Positions 1 through 7,576 are shown, numbered from the stretch's first letter. The stretch: 11,030 nt of DNA from Mycobacterium sp. (GCA_023264755.1 JAHFVB010000106.1:1-11030), one strand, 5' to 3'. Notes: generated by a model not told the origin, from the sequence alone. A program made the numbers and translations.

Positions 1-1
1 T

Positions 2-664
2 CTGCTCGACGGCGAACCCCACACCCACGCCGACCGGCCGCGTCGCGTCCGCCAATCCGGCGAGCCGTTGCGCATCGGCATCGGTGGACCGGTGGGCTCT
101 GGCAAGACCGCCCTGGTGGCCGCGCTGTGCCGCCAGCTGCGCGACGAACTGTCGCTGGCCGTACTGACCAACGACATCTACACCACCGAGGATGCCGACT
201 TCCTACGTCGCCACGCCGTGCTTCCCGACGAGCGCATCACCGCCGTGCAGACGGGCGGCTGCCCACACACCGCCATCCGGGATGACATCACCGCCAACCT
301 CGACGCCATCGACGATCTGATCGCGGGCAACCCGCGTCTCGACCTCATCCTCGTCGAATCGGGCGGGGACAACCTGACCGCCACCTTCTCGTCGGGTCTG
401 GTCGACGTGCAGATCTTCGTCGTCGACGTCGCGGGCGGGGACAAGGTGCCACGCAAGGGGGGACCCGGAGTGACGTTCTCGGATCTGCTGGTGATCAACA
501 AGACCGACCTGGCGCCCATGGTGGGGGCCGATCTCGACGTGATGCGCCGGGACGCGGCCAAGGTGCGCGGCGACCGGCCGTTCGTGCTGATCTCCTTGGC
601 GGATGACCCGACCGCGGCGCAGGTCCTCGACTGGGTGCACCAGCAGCTGCGCGTGCCGGTCTGA
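2..664 (+). CDS. ureG: Urease accessory GTPase UreG (5' end cut by window edge)
   Basis: UreG is the cytoplasmic GTPase that drives nickel delivery to apo-urease together with UreD/UreF. Visible motifs are a Walker A/P-loop GPVGSGKT (about nt 86-109), the metal-binding Cys-Pro-His in GGCPHTA, the Walker B-like ESGGDN segment and the G4 base-recognition motif NKTD. The frame stays open back to nt 2, reading [18 protein letters not shown] before the first possible internal start (TTG at 68). Mycobacterial UreG proteins normally have this His-containing basic N-terminus, so the true start lies a few codons outside the window and TTG 68 is not it. The stop TGA is at 662-664. ureD follows after 14 nt, so this is the end of a urease operon whose structural genes and ureF would lie to the left. 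The family and symbol are recognised with high confidence. Confidence 0.95.
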   Translation: MLDGEPHTHADRPRRVRQSGEPLRIGIGGPVGSGKTALVAALCRQLRDELSLAVLTNDIYTTEDADFLRRHAVLPDERITAVQTGGCPHTAIRDDITANLDAIDDLIAGNPRLDLILVESGGDNLTATFSSGLVDVQIFVVDVAGGDKVPRKGGPGVTFSDLLVINKTDLAPMVGADLDVMRRDAAKVRGDRPFVLISLADDPTAAQVLDWVHQQLRVPV

Positions 665-678
665 GCAGGCCCGCCGCC

Positions 679-1305
679 ATGCTCTCCGATGTCCTGATCG
701 TCGCCTCGCCCGGCCGCTCCCCGCGGATCGAATGTGCTGGCGGGGTGGCAGGCCGCCGCACCGAGGCCGATACCGTGCACCTGATCTCCACCGCGGCGAC
801 GCCGCTGGGTGGCGACACCGTCAGAGTGCGGGTGGTCGTCGAGCCAGGCGCCGTGCTGCGGCTGCGCAGCGCCGCGGCGACGATGGCGATGCCGGGCCGG
901 GTCACGATGGAGTCGAGGTCCTACTGGGAGCTCGAGGTCGGGGGCCGGTTGGACCTCGACCCGCAGCCGACCATCGTCGCGGGGCTGGCGCGGCACGTGA
1001 CGTCGACCCGGCTGCGGGTGAGCGGTGAGGGCAGCGTGCGGCTGCGCGAGCGCATCCAGCTCGGCCGGTCCAACGAACGCGAGGGCTTCTGGTCCGGTTC
1101 GCTACACGCTGACGTCGACGCCAGGCCCCTGCTGCGGCACCGCGTCGAAATGGGGGTGGGCTCGGTGACCGACGACGAGCTCGGCACGCCGCTGGCAACC
1201 ATCAGCGAATTGCGTTACCCCGAAACCGCTTTCGACGCCGAGGGCACGCTGCTGGAACTCGCCGCAGGAGGTTGCCTGGCGACGTGGCAGGGGGAGCGGC
1301 TGTAA
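679..1305 (+). CDS. ureD: Urease accessory protein UreD
   Basis: This 208-residue UreD/UreH-family protein is the scaffold that binds apo-urease and recruits UreF-UreG during nickel insertion. Family-typical features are the segment TPLGGDTVRVRVVVEPGA near the N-terminus (about residues 42-59), the run LRLRSAAAT, and the C-terminal ELRYPET segment. The length equals that of the M. tuberculosis protein as remembered and is short compared with many proteobacterial UreD proteins. The ATG at 679 lies 14 nt after the ureG stop with only a weak purine stretch (AGCAGG) upstream, consistent with expression from the urease operon by reinitiation. The stop TAA at 1303-1305 faces the convergent ndh gene across only 21 nt, so transcripts of the two units probably overlap at their ends. 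Confidence 0.92.
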   Translation: MLSDVLIVASPGRSPRIECAGGVAGRRTEADTVHLISTAATPLGGDTVRVRVVVEPGAVLRLRSAAATMAMPGRVTMESRSYWELEVGGRLDLDPQPTIVAGLARHVTSTRLRVSGEGSVRLRERIQLGRSNEREGFWSGSLHADVDARPLLRHRVEMGVGSVTDDELGTPLATISELRYPETAFDAEGTLLELAAGGCLATWQGERL

Positions 1306-1326
1306 CCCACGCCCCGCCCGCCGGGC

Positions 1327-2712
1327 CTAGCTGGCGGCCTTCTCGGTATCCCGCACCGACGCGGCGATGTCCTCGAGCTGCTCGATGCGTGTTCGCGCGT
1401 AGGCCTGTTGCTCGGTGATGGTCAGCTGACCGCGCTCGCGGCTGAGGAACGTCACCGCCCACGACAGCAAGGTCGCGATCTTGGTCTTGAAGCCGACCAG
1501 GTAGATCAGGTGCAGGCCCAGCCAGGCCAGCCAGGCGATGAAGCCACTGAACTCGAGTTTGCCGACCTGCGCCACGGCGTTGTACTTCGACACCGTCGCC
1601 ATCGAGCCCTTGTCGAAGTAGCTGAAGGGTTCGCGCGGCTTGGGCACGGTGCCGTGCTCGCGCGCCTTGGCCTCGTTCTGGATGATCTTGGCCACGTACT
1701 TGGCGCCCTGGATGGCGCCCTGCGCCATGCCGGGAACACCCTCGACGAACGCCATGTCACCGACCACGAATACGTTCGGGTGCCCGGGAATCGACAGGTC
1801 TGGATTGACCTTGACGCGGCCGGCGCGGTCGACCTCGACGTCGGACTGCTCGGCGAGTTCGCGACCGAGCGGGCTCGCCGCCACGCCGGCCGACCACACC
1901 TTGCAGGCGGATTCGATGCGCCGGATGGTGCCGTCGGCGTCCTTGACGGTGATGCCGTTGCGGTCGACGTCGGTCACCATGGCGTTGAGCTGAACCTCGA
2001 CGCCCATCTTCTCGAGCCGCTCCTGCGCCTTGAGGCCAAGTTTCTTGCCCATCGGGGGCAGCACCGCGGGCGCCGCGTCGAGCAGGATGACGTTGGCCTC
2101 GGTCGGGTCGATGTGCCGGAAGCTGCCCTTGAGCGTCTGGTCGGCCAGCTCCTGGATCTGGCCGGCCATCTCGACACCGGTCGGACCGGCCCCGACGACG
2201 ACGAAGGTCAGCAACTTCCTGCGGCGCACCGGGTCGCTGGACCGCTCGGCCTGCTCGAACGCGCCGAGGATGCGGCCACGCAGCTCCAGTGCGTCGTCGA
2301 TGGTCTTCATGCCCGGCGCGAACTCGGCGAAGTGGTCGTTGCCGAAGTACGACTGACCGGCGCCGGCCGCGACGATCAGCGTGTCGTACGGGGTCACGTA
2401 GTCGTGTCCCAGCAGCTCCGAGGTCACGGTCTGGGCGGCGAGGTCGATGTGCGTGACGTCGCCCAGCAGCACCTGGGCGTTCTCCTGCTTGCGCAGGATC
2501 AACCGGGTGGGCGGGGCGATCTCGCCCTCGGAGATGATCCCCGTAGCCACCTGGTAGAGCAGCGGCTGGAACAGGTGGTGCGTCGTGCGGGCGATCAGCT
2601 TGACGTCGACGTCGGCCTTCTTCAACTTCTGGGCGGCGTTCAACCCGCCGAAGCCCGAACCGATGATGACGACCTTATGCCGATCCGTTGCCGTAGCTCC
2701 GGGGTGGCTCAT
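1327..2712 (-). CDS. ndh: Type II NADH:quinone dehydrogenase Ndh
   Basis: This is a 461-residue non-proton-pumping NADH dehydrogenase of the inner membrane face, moving electrons from NADH through FAD to menaquinone. The FAD-binding GSGFGG is at residues 18-23, the NADH-binding GAGPTG at 174-179, the second FAD contact VFVVGDM at 314-320, and the quinone-site AQGAIQ segment at 330-335. A hydrophobic C-terminal stretch (about 390-424) suits membrane attachment. The start is ATG 2712 (MSHPGATATD), because AGGAG sits 6 nt upstream; the frame extends to 2739 but without better support. Length and sequence closely match M. tuberculosis Ndh (Rv1854c), a clinically studied respiratory enzyme. It is transcribed toward the urease genes. 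The 100 nt upstream hold an AACC-CATA-GGTT palindrome (2747-2758) and a TAACCT that could be a -10, but I could not assign a convincing promoter. Confidence 0.96.
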   Translation of the reverse strand: MSHPGATATDRHKVVIIGSGFGGLNAAQKLKKADVDVKLIARTTHHLFQPLLYQVATGIISEGEIAPPTRLILRKQENAQVLLGDVTHIDLAAQTVTSELLGHDYVTPYDTLIVAAGAGQSYFGNDHFAEFAPGMKTIDDALELRGRILGAFEQAERSSDPVRRRKLLTFVVVGAGPTGVEMAGQIQELADQTLKGSFRHIDPTEANVILLDAAPAVLPPMGKKLGLKAQERLEKMGVEVQLNAMVTDVDRNGITVKDADGTIRRIESACKVWSAGVAASPLGRELAEQSDVEVDRAGRVKVNPDLSIPGHPNVFVVGDMAFVEGVPGMAQGAIQGAKYVAKIIQNEAKAREHGTVPKPREPFSYFDKGSMATVSKYNAVAQVGKLEFSGFIAWLAWLGLHLIYLVGFKTKIATLLSWAVTFLSRERGQLTITEQQAYARTRIEQLEDIAASVRDTEKAAS

Positions 2713-2780
2713 TGCTGCTCCTCGCCGACGAAAACCCAATCAATACAACCCATAGGTTAGTCGGGGACCATCCCGCGAGC

Positions 2781-2800
2781 GCGGTGAGATAACCCACCGC
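2781..2800 (-). terminator. Hairpin between LLM paralogue B and ndh
   Basis: GCGGTG (2781-2786) and CACCGC (2795-2800) form a 6-bp stem with an 8-nt loop, 12 nt beyond the stop codon of the upstream LLM gene on the - strand. No T-run follows, so a transcription terminator is only one reading; it may instead be an RNA 3'-end structure or incidental. Confidence 0.25.
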
Positions 2801-2812
2801 ACCGTTTGTTCA

Positions 2813-3739
2813 CTACGGGAGCAGCGGCTTGAGTGCCTCCGCAGCCGCCGTGATGGCTCCCGGTACGTACCCGTGGACGGTGGTTGGCATGTTGATGACG
2901 ACCCCGTCGACACCGGCGTCGAACACCTTGGTCTTGAGCTGTTCGGCCACGCGCTCGGCGCTGCCGACGACCATCCGTTGGGCCCGCTCCGCCGGAATTG
3001 CGTCCGGGCCCGCCCGGTCGTCGATGAGCACCGTCGCAAGCACGCTCGTCTTCAACGTGGCCGGGTCTCGGTCGAGCTCTTCGCATCGGCGCTTGACGAC
3101 GTCGAGCTTGCCGCGGAGCTCGTCGAAGCCGGACGTCAGGTTGAGGTGGTCGAAGTACTTGGCGGCCAGCGGGATGGTCTTCTGCTCGCCGCTGCCCCCG
3201 ATCAACAGTGGAATGTGCTCGCGGAAGCGAGGTTCCGCCATCGCCTCCACCGTCCGGTAGTACTGGCCCGAGAAGGTGGGCCGTTCACCTGCGAGCATCG
3301 GCAGAATGATCTGCAGCGCTTCGCCGAGCTTGTGGAAGCGATCGGTGAAGGTGCCGAACTCGAAGCCGAGTGAATCGTGCTCGAGTTCGAACCAACCGGT
3401 CCCGATGCCGAGCAGCGCCCGCCCCTGGCTGATCACGTCGAGCGTGGTGATGGCCTTGGCCAGCAGAGTTGGATTGCGGTACGAGTTTCCCGTCACCATG
3501 GTGCCCAACTGCACGTGCTTGGTGACCGCCGCCAATGCGCCGAGCGCCGTGTACGCCTCGAGCATCGGTTGGTCGGGCGTTCCCAGCATGGGCAGTTGGT
3601 AGAAGTGGTCCATCACGAAGACGGAGTCGAAACCGGCCGCGTCGGCTTCCTGGGCCTGGGCGATGACGGTGGGAAACAGCTCGGAGACGCCGGTGCCGTA
3701 GGAGAAGTTCGGAATCTGCAGGCCGAGTCGGATGCTCAC
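2813..3739 (-). CDS. LLM-class F420-dependent oxidoreductase, paralogue B
   Basis: This is a 308-residue luciferase-like monooxygenase-fold protein, predicted to be a cytosolic oxidoreductase using deazaflavin F420 (or FMN). Family hallmarks are the N-terminal beta-strand LGLQIPNFSYGTG (about residues 5-17), VMDHFYQLP (about 42-50), the core ISQGRALLGIGTGWFELEH (about 103-121), and IPLLIGGSGE near the middle. The substrate is unknown. It corresponds to M. tuberculosis Rv1855c in position and sequence. The start is GTG 3739, whose last two bases belong to the TGA stop of paralogue A (GTGA, 4-nt overlap), so translation is probably coupled. The stop TAG is at 2813-2815. By eye it is about three quarters identical to its neighbour, with most divergence in the last third, which is likely to shape substrate specificity. 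F420 rather than FMN is inferred from family and host. Confidence 0.88.
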   Translation of the reverse strand: MSIRLGLQIPNFSYGTGVSELFPTVIAQAQEADAAGFDSVFVMDHFYQLPMLGTPDQPMLEAYTALGALAAVTKHVQLGTMVTGNSYRNPTLLAKAITTLDVISQGRALLGIGTGWFELEHDSLGFEFGTFTDRFHKLGEALQIILPMLAGERPTFSGQYYRTVEAMAEPRFREHIPLLIGGSGEQKTIPLAAKYFDHLNLTSGFDELRGKLDVVKRRCEELDRDPATLKTSVLATVLIDDRAGPDAIPAERAQRMVVGSAERVAEQLKTKVFDAGVDGVVINMPTTVHGYVPGAITAAAEALKPLLP

Positions 3740-4674
3740 CGGCTCACGCCGATCAGCGGCTTGAGGGCTTCGCCGAGTGCGGTGATCTGGCCAGGGTGGT
3801 AGCCGACGACCGCGGTGGGCAGGAATAGGACGACGCCGTCGATGCCGGCGTCGAACACCTTGGCCTTGAGTTGTTCGGCTACGTCTTCTGCGGAGCTTCC
3901 GGCGATCATCCGCTGCTTCATGTCCGCTGGGATCAAGTCGGCGCTCACCCCCTCTCCGAACATCACGCCCACCAGCATGCTGGTCTCCAGGGTGGCCGGG
4001 TCACGATCGAGCTTCTCGCAGTTCTCCTTGACGACGTCGACCTTGCGGGCCAGTTCGTCGAAGCCCGCGATCACGTTGAGGTGATCGAAGTGCTTGGCGG
4101 CCAGCGGGATGGTCTTCTTCTCTCCGCTGCCCCCGATCAACAGTGGAATGTGGTCGCGGAAACGGGGATTGGCCATCGCCTCCACGGTGCGGTAGTACTT
4201 GCCCGAGAACGTGGGCCTTTCGCCCTTGATCATCGGGACGATGATCTCCAGCGCTTCACCGAGTTTGTCGAAGCGCTCGGTGAAGGTCCCGAACTCGTAA
4301 CCGAGCTGGTCGTGTTCGAGCTCGAACCAACCCGTGCCGATGCCGAGGATGGCGCGCCCCTGACTGATCACGTCGAGTGTGGTGATCGACTTGGCCAGGT
4401 GCGTCGGGTTGCGATAGGTATTGCCGGTGACCAGGGTGCCCAGCTGCACGGTCGACGTGGCCATGCTGAGTGCGCCCAGGGCGGTGTACGCCTCGAGCAT
4501 CGGCTGGTCGGGGGTGCCGAGGCCAGGCAGTTGATAGAAGTGGTCCATCACGAAGACCGAGTCGAAGCCGGAGGTGTCGGCTTCTTGAGCCTGAGCGATC
4601 ACGGTGGGGAAGAGTTCGGCGACGCCGGTGCCGTAGGAGAAGTTGGGAATCTGTAAGCCGAGCCGAATGGTCAC
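3736..4674 (-). CDS. LLM-class F420-dependent oxidoreductase, paralogue A
   Basis: This is a 312-residue luciferase-like monooxygenase family protein, the upstream member of a tandem pair. It carries the same signatures as its partner: LGLQIPNFSYGTG, VMDHFYQLP, ISQGRAILGIGTGWFELEH and IPLLIGGSGEKKTIPLA. The start is GTG 4674 (MTIRLGLQ), aligning exactly with the partner's N-terminus; there is no Shine-Dalgarno sequence just upstream. A CCCG-CAGG-CGGG hairpin (4696-4707) lies 22 nt before the start and could mark the end of the SDR transcript or structure the leader. The 79-nt gap from the SDR stop allows either a shared operon or a separate promoter. The C-terminus extends past that of paralogue B by a few residues (GVSR) and its stop overlaps paralogue B's start. 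The reaction and substrate cannot be read from sequence. Confidence 0.88.
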   Translation of the reverse strand: MTIRLGLQIPNFSYGTGVAELFPTVIAQAQEADTSGFDSVFVMDHFYQLPGLGTPDQPMLEAYTALGALSMATSTVQLGTLVTGNTYRNPTHLAKSITTLDVISQGRAILGIGTGWFELEHDQLGYEFGTFTERFDKLGEALEIIVPMIKGERPTFSGKYYRTVEAMANPRFRDHIPLLIGGSGEKKTIPLAAKHFDHLNVIAGFDELARKVDVVKENCEKLDRDPATLETSMLVGVMFGEGVSADLIPADMKQRMIAGSSAEDVAEQLKAKVFDAGIDGVVLFLPTAVVGYHPGQITALGEALKPLIGVSR

Positions 4675-4753
4675 ATAGTCGACCTAACCACCGATCCCGC
4701 AGGCGGGTCGCTCGTTTCGCTTCCCGCGAAGGGCGGAATAAATCGACTGTGTG

Positions 4754-5425
4754 TCAGCCGAAGTGGGCGAGCGCGCCGTGGCTGACGTGCAACGTCTGCC
4801 CGGTGATGTGGCGAGCGGCCGGCGTGGTCAGGAATAGCGCAAGCCGGGTGAGCTCGGCGGCTACCGACGGCGCGGTGCCCGCAATCCCTTCGTACCCGGG
4901 TTCGACGCCTCGGCCCGCGGCCACCGAATTGACGGTGATGCCGCGGATTCCGAAGTGGGCGGCCTGACCGGCAGTCCAGTTGGAGACCGCGGCCTTGATG
5001 GCGGCTTCCGGACTGCCCTCGCGCACCGCTTCGGGCACGACGTTGACGATCGCTCCTCCGGAGCGCAGATGATCGCCGAGGATCTGGACGGTCAGCACCG
5101 CCGACAGCAGCGTCGCGTCGAGCGCGCTGCGCCACGCGGCAGCCTGTTCGGTGAGCGTGTACGTGCGTGGGTCGCCGCCGATCCACTGGGGTGCGGGCAC
5201 GTTGACGATGGTGTCGAGGTGGTGGGGGAACAGACTGCGGGCCTCTTCGAGGCTGGCCGGATCGGTGTTGTCGAACACGATCGAGTCGACGTCCAACTCC
5301 TTGGCGGCGACCTCGAGGTCGGCGCGCCGTGCGCCCGCGATCACCACGGTGTGGCCCGCATCGCGGAAGCCCTCTGCGATGGTGCGTCCAAGTTCGGTGT
5401 CGCCACCGGTCAGCAACATGTCCAT
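4754..5425 (-). CDS. SDR-family protein lacking the canonical catalytic Tyr
   Basis: This is a 223-residue Rossmann-fold protein of the short-chain dehydrogenase/reductase superfamily, matching M. tuberculosis Rv1856c. The N-terminus LLTGGDTELGRTIAEGF is a diverged nucleotide-binding TGxxxGxG loop; DTIVNVPAPQW occupies the place of the NNAG strand, and the C-terminus HITGQTLHVSHGALAHFG is typical of SDRs. At the position of the YxxxK active site it reads EAAIK, so the catalytic Tyr is Glu while Lys is retained, and the catalytic Ser strand reads IVNVVPEAV. It may be a non-catalytic or unusual SDR. I chose ATG 5425 because GGAGG lies 8 nt upstream; GTG 5431 is too close to that site (2 nt) and ATG 5419 is further away. 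It is divergent from modB and co-directional with the LLM pair. Confidence 0.87.
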   Translation of the reverse strand: MDMLLTGGDTELGRTIAEGFRDAGHTVVIAGARRADLEVAAKELDVDSIVFDNTDPASLEEARSLFPHHLDTIVNVPAPQWIGGDPRTYTLTEQAAAWRSALDATLLSAVLTVQILGDHLRSGGAIVNVVPEAVREGSPEAAIKAAVSNWTAGQAAHFGIRGITVNSVAAGRGVEPGYEGIAGTAPSVAAELTRLALFLTTPAARHITGQTLHVSHGALAHFG

Positions 5426-5473
5426 GGCCACGGCCTCCTCGTGTTCAACGCTGAACCCAGCGAGTCGAGCATT

Positions 5474-5503
5474 ATGTTACTGGACGGTAGCTAGCGGTGG
5501 AAA
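5474..5503 (-). promoter_or_regulatory. Putative promoter of the SDR gene
   Basis: On the - strand, TTTCCA (5498-5503) and TAACAT (5474-5479) are separated by 18 nt. They fit a sigma-A-like -35 (4 of 6 matches to TTGACA) and a mycobacterial TANNNT -10. The expected leader of about 40 nt contains a CGCTG-AACC-CAGCG stem-loop (5446-5459) before the GGAGG ribosome site. Confidence 0.4.
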
Positions 5504-5545
5504 TCGCCACGCGGAGCTGTGGGGACAGCCCCGGTTGGCTTGTCC

Positions 5546-5551
5546 TAGGGT
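5546..5551 (+). promoter_or_regulatory. -10 element for leaderless modB transcript
   Basis: TAGGGT fits the mycobacterial TANNNT -10 and ends 6 nt before GTG 5558, the spacing expected when the transcript begins at the first base of the start codon. No -35 is evident, which is common in mycobacterial promoters. Confidence 0.45.
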
Positions 5552-5557
5552 TTCACC

Positions 5558-5584
5558 GTGCCGAGCATCCAGCCGAAGCCTTGA
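5558..5584 (+). CDS. Possible 8-codon leaderless leader ORF of modB
   Basis: The GTG at 5558 opens a tiny frame encoding MPSIQPKP with stop TGA at 5582-5584. An in-frame TAG at 5546 rules out a longer N-terminus. The stop overlaps the likely TTG start of modB (TTGA, 5581-5584), an arrangement suited to translation coupling. The GTG sits at the expected transcription start for the TAGGGT -10 box. Leaderless short ORFs at transcript 5' ends are well known in mycobacteria. It could also be the residual 5' end of a deleted modA, or chance. No similarity to a known peptide is recognised. Confidence 0.35.
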   Translation: MPSIQPKP

Positions 5585-6381
5585 CCCCTTCGATCGGGGT
5601 GCCCCGGTGGCTCCTTCCGCTGGCCGCCGTGGGCGCGATCTTCGTGGTACTGCCCCTGGTCGCGGTCGCCGCCAGGGTCGACTGGTCGCGGTTCTGGTCG
5701 TTGATCACCAGCACCTCGTCGGTGTCGGCGTTGAAGTTGAGCCTGGCCACCTCCTCGTCGAGCACGCTGTTGTGCATCGTGTTGGGCGTCCCGATGGCGC
5801 TGGTGTTCGCCCGAAGCGAGACCCGCTTGGTGCGGTGGACGCGACCGCTGATCTTGCTGCCGCTGGTGCTGCCCCCGGTGGTCGGCGGTATCGCCCTGCT
5901 GTACGCGTTCGGCCGGCTCGGGCTGATCGGGCAGTACCTCGAGGCCGCCGGCATCCACATCGCGTTCACGACGTCGGCCGTCGTGCTGGCGCAGGCATTC
6001 GTCTCGTTGCCGTTCCTCGTCATCGCGCTGGAGGGGGCCGCGCGCACTGCAGGCACCCAGTTCGAGTCGGTGGCGGCGACGCTTGGCGCGCGTCCGACCA
6101 CGGTGTGGTGGCGGGTGACGTTGCCTTTGCTGGCGCCGGGGCTGGTGTCGGGGGCGGTGCTGGCGTTCGCCCGCTCGCTGGGGGAGTTCGGCGCGACACT
6201 GACGTTCGCGGGGTCGCGTGAGGGCGTGACTCGGACGCTACCGCTGGAGATCTATCTGCAACGCGAGGGCGATCCCGACGCCGCCGTTGCGCTGTCGGTG
6301 TTGTTGGTGGGGGTGGCCGCGGTCGTCGTGGTTGGACTGGGCAGCCGGAGGCTGAAGGCCGGTGGCGTCAGTGGTTGGTGA
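5581..6381 (+). CDS. modB: Molybdate ABC transporter permease ModB
   Basis: This is a 266-residue inner-membrane permease of the ModB/CysTW family that forms the channel for molybdate uptake. It has several hydrophobic membrane segments (for example [20 protein letters not shown] near the start). The ABC-contacting EAA loop is visible as [19 protein letters not shown], followed by [16 protein letters not shown], the ModB-type segment. I take TTG 5581 as the start ([10 protein letters not shown]), since this aligns with the remembered N-terminus of M. tuberculosis ModB (Rv1858, about 264 aa). GTG 5599 is an alternative, and the frame also extends to GTG 5497, but that stretch looks like promoter DNA. 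No Shine-Dalgarno precedes TTG, so coupling to the 8-codon leader is attractive. No modA lies upstream. modC follows after 45 nt. Confidence 0.92.
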   Translation: MTPSIGVPRWLLPLAAVGAIFVVLPLVAVAARVDWSRFWSLITSTSSVSALKLSLATSSSSTLLCIVLGVPMALVFARSETRLVRWTRPLILLPLVLPPVVGGIALLYAFGRLGLIGQYLEAAGIHIAFTTSAVVLAQAFVSLPFLVIALEGAARTAGTQFESVAATLGARPTTVWWRVTLPLLAPGLVSGAVLAFARSLGEFGATLTFAGSREGVTRTLPLEIYLQREGDPDAAVALSVLLVGVAAVVVVGLGSRRLKAGGVSGW

Positions 6382-6426
6382 GCCTTTCCGCGGCGTGGCC
6401 GCCGAGAGCTGCGGCGGGTACTCGAC

Positions 6427-7539
6427 GTGAGCGGCGTCGAGGTGCGCGCGGCGCTCGAAAGCCGTTGTCTTGAAGTGGAATTGAGCATCGCTCCAGGTGA
6501 GGTGCTGGCACTTCTGGGTGCCAATGGAGCAGGCAAGTCGACGGTGCTTCACATCATCGCCGGACTGGTGCGCCCCGATTCCGGGGTCGTCCGGGTGGGA
6601 GAACGCACCCTCACCGACACCGCGGCCGGCGTCCACGTCGAGACCTACGACCGCCGAGTCGGCTTGTTGATGCAAGATCCACTGCTGTTTCCACACCTGA
6701 GCGCGGCGGCCAACGTCGCGTTCGGCCCGCGCAGCGGAAGAGCGCGCAGTGGAAGAGCGCGCAGTGGAAGAGGGCGTGCCCGCAACGATGCCCGCCGCGT
6801 TGCGCAGCACTGGCTCGGCGAGGTGGACGCCGTCGAGCTGGCCGACCGCATGCCGCGTCAGCTGTCCGGGGGGCAGGCTCAGCGTGTCGCGCTGGCCCGC
6901 GCCTTGGCGGCAGCTCCGGAAGTGCTCCTGCTCGACGAGCCCATGGCGGGTCTCGACGTCGGCAGCGCCACCGCGATGCGTCAGTTGTTGCGTCGGGTGC
7001 TGGTCCGCGACGGTCGGGCCGCGCTGCTCGTCACCCACGAATTGCTCGACGTCGTGACGCTTGCCGACCGCGTCGTGGTGCTCGAGGCGGGTCACGTCGT
7101 CGAGTCCGGACGCGCGGCGGCCCTGCTCGCCGCGCCGCGCAGCCGTTTCGGGGCGCGCTTCGCAGGCGTCAACCTGGTCAGCGGGCGACTCGGGGCCGAG
7201 GCGACACTCCATACCGACTGGGGGGCGACCTGGCACGGGAGGCCAAGCGCCGAACTGCCCATCGGTGCCCCCGCGGTGGCCGTATTCAGCCCAGCTTCGG
7301 TGGCCGTCTACCGGGCGGAACCGCACGGCAGCCCCCGCAACGCCGTCGCCGTGACCGTGGCCGAGTTGGAACGCGGCGGGCCTGCGGTGCGGGTGCGGGG
7401 CGAGGCACAACCCGACGGCGCACCCGGATTGGCCGCCGACGTGACGGCGGAGGCTGCGGCCGAGTTGAAGTTGGCGCCGGGGGAGCGGGTGTACTTCGTG
7501 GTCAAGACGCTGGAGGTCGCGCTGCACCCGGCGCCGTAA
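6427..7539 (+). CDS. modC: Molybdate ABC transporter ATP-binding protein ModC
   Basis: This is a 370-residue cytoplasmic ATPase that powers ModB. The Walker A GANGAGKS is at residues 31-38, the Q-loop Gln in LLMQDP at 83, the ABC signature LSGGQAQ at 146-152, Walker B VLLLDEP at 166-172 and the H-loop His at 204. The C-terminal part (about 290-360) resembles the oxyanion-binding MOP/TOBE domain of ModC proteins. The start is GTG 6427 (MSGVEVRAAL), which matches the family N-terminus; no clear ribosome site is seen. Odd feature: residues 102-116 are an RSGRA/RSGRA/RSGRG repeat encoded by a 15-bp tandem triplication containing rare AGA codons, in the helical subdomain between Q-loop and signature that faces the permease. 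It shares an operon with modB and is followed by a terminator-like hairpin. Confidence 0.93.
   Translation: MSGVEVRAALESRCLEVELSIAPGEVLALLGANGAGKSTVLHIIAGLVRPDSGVVRVGERTLTDTAAGVHVETYDRRVGLLMQDPLLFPHLSAAANVAFGPRSGRARSGRARSGRGRARNDARRVAQHWLGEVDAVELADRMPRQLSGGQAQRVALARALAAAPEVLLLDEPMAGLDVGSATAMRQLLRRVLVRDGRAALLVTHELLDVVTLADRVVVLEAGHVVESGRAAALLAAPRSRFGARFAGVNLVSGRLGAEATLHTDWGATWHGRPSAELPIGAPAVAVFSPASVAVYRAEPHGSPRNAVAVTVAELERGGPAVRVRGEAQPDGAPGLAADVTAEAAAELKLAPGERVYFVVKTLEVALHPAP
6728..6772 (+). repeat. 15-bp x 3 tandem repeat inside modC
   Basis: Three adjacent copies of CGCGCAGTGGAAGAG lie at 6728-6742, 6743-6757 and 6758-6772. Copies 2 and 3 are identical; copy 1 differs by one base (C for T at 6735). 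The unit is a multiple of three, so the ModC frame is preserved. Confidence 0.95.
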
Positions 7540-7576
7540 CGACTCTCGGAACGGCGGCGATCAACGGGTCAGACGC

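Noticed and set aside
1316..1326. GCCC-GCC-GGGC hairpin between convergent ureD and ndh
   Set aside because: Only a 4-bp stem with no T-run on either side; too weak to call a terminator in GC-rich DNA.
1408..2760. A 450-codon + strand open frame opposite ndh
   Set aside because: It mirrors the ndh codons; the protein is composed of GC-rich antisense residues without domain motifs, while ndh has all family motifs and a ribosome site.
3871..4656. A 261-codon + strand open frame opposite LLM paralogue A
   Set aside because: Antisense shadow; the opposite strand encodes a clearly recognisable LLM protein, and a similar shadow occurs over paralogue B.
5497..5580. An N-terminal extension of modB from GTG 5497
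   Set aside because: The extra 28 residues do not match the family N-terminus and the DNA contains the -10 box and leader ORF; the SDR -35 also overlaps this GTG.
6238..7527. A 429-codon - strand open frame opposite modC
   Set aside because: His/Arg/Gln-rich antisense translation with no motifs; modC on the + strand has every ABC ATPase motif.
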